NCBI RefSeq assembly: GCF_001885215.1
Contig: NZ_CP018091.1
Location: 2,542,001-2,606,000, forward strand
DNA length: 64,000 bases
Reading direction: 5' to 3'
DNA from: Synechococcus sp. SynAce01
GTDB lineage: Bacteria; Cyanobacteriota; Cyanobacteriia; PCC-6307; Cyanobiaceae
The position numbers and the translations under genes were made by a program. Of this stretch, positions 62,045 through 64,000 are shown one piece after another (the stretch's first letter is position 1; each line of letters starts with the position of its first letter). Below the pieces are notes generated by a model. The model saw nothing but the letters and a program-made list of their open reading frames with translations. It ran no database searches and was not told the DNA's origin.

Positions 62045-62620
62045 TCAGCTGGGGCGCAGCAGCCGAAAGGTGAGGTTGAGGCGCGGCTGGCTCACCCGGC
62101 GGCGGCGGGGCAGTTCATGCAGCCAATGTTGCTGGGTGGGTGGATCCATCAGCAGCAGATCGCCATGGCCAAGCTCCAGGCAGTGACGCTCACGGCTGTC
62201 CGGGCCTCGCCCTTTGGGTTTGAAGCGAAAACTGCGGGTTGCCCCCAGGCTCAATGAAGCGATCGGCGCGCTGGGGTCGAGTTCAGGTTCATCGTCGGCA
62301 TGCCAGCCCATCCGGTCGTCCCCGTCCCGGTAGAGATTGATCAGCACCGAGTTGAAAGCACAACCAGCGAACGCGTTAGCAGCGCACCGCAAATCCAGAA
62401 CGCGGGGGATCCAGGGCTGGGCGATCTGCTGTTCACCGCTGTAGGTGTAAGCAAAACCAGGATCGGCCATCCAGCAGGTGAGCCGGGGCAGAAGCCGCCG
62501 CTGCCCGAAGATCTGAATCGAGTCCTGCTGCCAGGGCACCTCCGCTTGCAAGCCTTTCAGGGTGGCGTCGGCATCAAGCAGCCAGCCTGGCTGGTGACGC
62601 AGCTTCAGGGTCTGGGTCAA
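62045..62620 (-). CDS. AlkB-like 2-oxoglutarate/Fe(II) dioxygenase
   Basis: A 191-residue protein with the AlkB pattern. INLYRDGDDRMGWHADDEPELD holds the His-x-Asp iron ligands, and FRFKPKGRG and LGHGDLLLMDPPTQQHWLHELPR hold the third His. The final RLNLTFRLL binds 2-oxoglutarate through Arg. It probably repairs alkylated bases, as in other AlkB (2OG-FeII_Oxy_2) members. It is on the opposite strand to the Cys-rich protein and overlaps by 4 bp the start of the upstream secreted orphan. Confidence 0.92.
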   Translation of the reverse strand: MTQTLKLRHQPGWLLDADATLKGLQAEVPWQQDSIQIFGQRRLLPRLTCWMADPGFAYTYSGEQQIAQPWIPRVLDLRCAANAFAGCAFNSVLINLYRDGDDRMGWHADDEPELDPSAPIASLSLGATRSFRFKPKGRGPDSRERHCLELGHGDLLLMDPPTQQHWLHELPRRRRVSQPRLNLTFRLLRPS

Positions 62621-63117
62621 CGGCAGCCGTAGACGGAGATGGTGTAGCTGAAGCCGGTGGCGTTGGCGTTGTAGCCACTGCCCACTTTCATGTTCACCTG
62701 GCTGACGAGCTTGTTGGCGGGGGGCAGCACCGGGCCGAATTGCTTGAACTCCCCGGGCTGGGCGTCGAAGGTTTCATTCACCACCTGAAGGTTGGTGCCA
62801 TCGCTGAATTTCAGATAGGCCTGGATCGGAAAGGGGCCCGCCTTGGTGGAGGTGGATTTGAAATTGAGCCGGTAGCTGTTGTAAGGCCTGGTCACCGCGA
62901 AGTCGGTGTTGAAGTTGGTGCGTCCGAAGGGGAACACCAGGGGACCGTCGAGCTGGATCGACTTGCTGACGCTGGTGCCGCCACCCACGGCGTTCAGCTT
63001 GCTGCAGGTGGCAGCCTGCGCCCCTGACGTCAGCAGCACCCCGCCTAGGAGCAGAGCGAGCCAGGGCAGGGCCGTGGCTGAAGCGGGGCGCAAAAGCGTG
63101 AAGAGGGAGCGAGGCAT
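62617..63117 (-). CDS. Secreted orphan protein (166 aa)
   Basis: The signal peptide (FTLLRPASATALPWLALLLGGVLLTSGAQA) is followed by a beta-rich domain (ATCSKLNAVGGGTSVSKSIQLDGPLVFPFGRTNFNTDFAV, then YNSYRLNFKSTSTKAGPFPIQAYLKFSDGT). It has two Cys (TCSK, YGCR) at the two ends that may form a disulfide. It resembles picocyanobacterial exported hypotheticals. ATG 63117 is taken. It overlaps alkB (ATGA), suggesting co-expression. Confidence 0.65.
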   Translation of the reverse strand: MPRSLFTLLRPASATALPWLALLLGGVLLTSGAQAATCSKLNAVGGGTSVSKSIQLDGPLVFPFGRTNFNTDFAVTRPYNSYRLNFKSTSTKAGPFPIQAYLKFSDGTNLQVVNETFDAQPGEFKQFGPVLPPANKLVSQVNMKVGSGYNANATGFSYTISVYGCR

Positions 63118-63270
63118 CACGGATTCTATTCAGTGGTCAGTAGAAAAACATAAAAGAGTGCTCTGCCGCTCGGTTCGGATGATTCGCTATTTGTTTCGGG
63201 CCACCCACCCTGTGGAGCCAGGGGATCCGGCATACGGTTTTCCTACACAGAAACAACGTCAGGAGGTCAA

Positions 63271-64000
63271 ATGCAACCCACCGCCGAGCAGTTCACCGAG
63301 AAGGCCTGGGGCGCGATCGTCGCCGCCCAACAGCTGGCCCAGCAGCGCCGCCACCAACAACTCGAAACCGAACATCTCTTCGCGGCCCTCTTGGCAGAGC
63401 CTGGCCTGGCCACGCGCATTCTCGAGAAGTCGGGGGTGGATCCCGCCGTGCTGGCCCAGAAGGTGGAAACGTTCATCAGCACGCAGCCCAGCCTGGGTGC
63501 GGCGCCTGAGTCTGTTTTTCTGGGCAAGGCGCTCAACGCCCTGCTCGATCAGGCTGAGGTGTTCAAGAAGGAGTTCACAGACAGCTTCCTTTCGATTGAG
63601 CACCTGCTGTTGGCCCTGGCAGGCGATGGGCGTTGCGGGCGCCAGCTGCTCTCGCAGTGCGGCATCGATGCGGCGAAACTACGGGAGGCGATCGATGCGG
63701 TGCGAGGCAGCCAGACGGTGACCGATCAGAACCCCGAGGGCACCTACGAATCCCTGGAGAAATACGGCCGTGATCTCACCAAGGCGGCGCGCGAGGGCAA
63801 GCTCGATCCGGTGATCGGCCGCGATGAGGAAATCCGGCGCACCATCCAGATCCTCAGCCGCCGCACCAAGAACAACCCGGTGCTGATCGGTGAACCGGGT
63901 GTGGGCAAAACCGCGATCGTGGAGGGGTTGGCCCAACGCATCGTCAACGGTGATGTGCCCTCGGCCCTGCAGAACCGCCAGTTGATCTCGCTCGACATGG
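63271..64000 (+). CDS. clpB: ClpB disaggregase (3' end cut by window edge)
   Basis: An AAA+ chaperone that rescues aggregated proteins with DnaK. The window contains the N-terminal Clp_N double repeat ([39 protein letters not shown], and [14 protein letters not shown]) and the start of the first ATPase domain ([57 protein letters not shown], Walker A GEPGVGKT). An AGGAGG Shine-Dalgarno sequence precedes ATG 63271. The middle domain and second ATPase are outside the window. Confidence 0.95.
   Translation, partial: MQPTAEQFTEKAWGAIVAAQQLAQQRRHQQLETEHLFAALLAEPGLATRILEKSGVDPAVLAQKVETFISTQPSLGAAPESVFLGKALNALLDQAEVFKKEFTDSFLSIEHLLLALAGDGRCGRQLLSQCGIDAAKLREAIDAVRGSQTVTDQNPEGTYESLEKYGRDLTKAAREGKLDPVIGRDEEIRRTIQILSRRTKNNPVLIGEPGVGKTAIVEGLAQRIVNGDVPSALQNRQLISLDM

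Noticed and set aside
63155-63170. GAGTGCTC before clpB as a CIRCE heat-shock operator
   Set aside because: Only one half resembles CIRCE; the inverted partner TTAGCACTC is missing, so HrcA control is not supported.
1-64000. CRISPR array, prophage or defence island
   Set aside because: I saw no spaced identical repeats and no cas, phage structural or restriction genes; the one lysozyme-like gene stands alone.

Overview
The window is a dense, GC-rich stretch of a cyanobacterial chromosome. The gene set points to a picocyanobacterium of the Cyanobium/Synechococcus type: psbA, plastocyanin, cytochrome c6, ndhD, pxcA, psb32, ycf51, menB/menD, glycogen genes, a cobU homologue, and several small orphan families that I recall mainly from Synechococcus/Prochlorococcus. 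GCGATCGC (HIP1) octamers occur repeatedly. The genus is an inference from gene content; no marker gene was compared.

Layout. 1-9430: a truncated FAD oxidoreductase, metG-lptC, a complex C (b6f) assembly factor, a TerB-like protein, then a co-directional run psb32-pxcA-cobU-trmL and a LysM/M23 peptidase that contains a perfect 32-bp palindrome. 9474-11900: a tRNA with CAT anticodon and a complete IS5-like insertion sequence in AT-rich DNA. 11900-18340: an orphan protein, 2-Cys peroxiredoxin, purS-purQ, a CobW GTPase, a pentapeptide-repeat protein whose start overlaps that of divergent upp, and aroA. 18410-24115: envelope and storage genes (glmU, murF, glgA, an L,D-transpeptidase). 24180-27920: menB, menD, lepB and a DUF760 gene. 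27930-30405: a DUF4336 gene and a psbA gene with its own terminator and a repeat-rich promoter.

30540-36850: a degenerate GTPase/DUF697 membrane protein, a cation efflux protein, an Arg/Gly-rich disordered protein, trpS, a protein resembling phage lambda endolysin, and a TM2 protein. 36880-44617: thrS-glk-thrB-ndhD and an M3 oligopeptidase. 44637-52391: one leftward chain of nearly touching genes (TamB, ROK kinase, proA, folB, lipase-like hydrolase). 52463-56046: ycf51, DUF4332, a small secreted protein, a CocE-type hydrolase and a secreted DUF3887-like protein. 56131-61507: glgB, hemE, an NAD-dependent epimerase, petE and petJ, with strong terminators after petE and petJ. 61528-64000: small orphan genes, alkB, a secreted orphan and the 5' part of clpB.

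Most of the window is housekeeping: aminoacylation (metG, trpS, thrS), amino-acid synthesis (aroA, thrB, proA), cofactors (phylloquinone, folate, haem, corrinoid salvage), cell wall, glycogen synthesis and branching, and photosynthetic electron transport. I saw no CRISPR array, prophage or defence island. The least ordinary items are the D1 variant and its operator-like promoter, the 32-bp palindrome inside the M23 peptidase gene, the lambda-R-like muramidase, and several orphan proteins.
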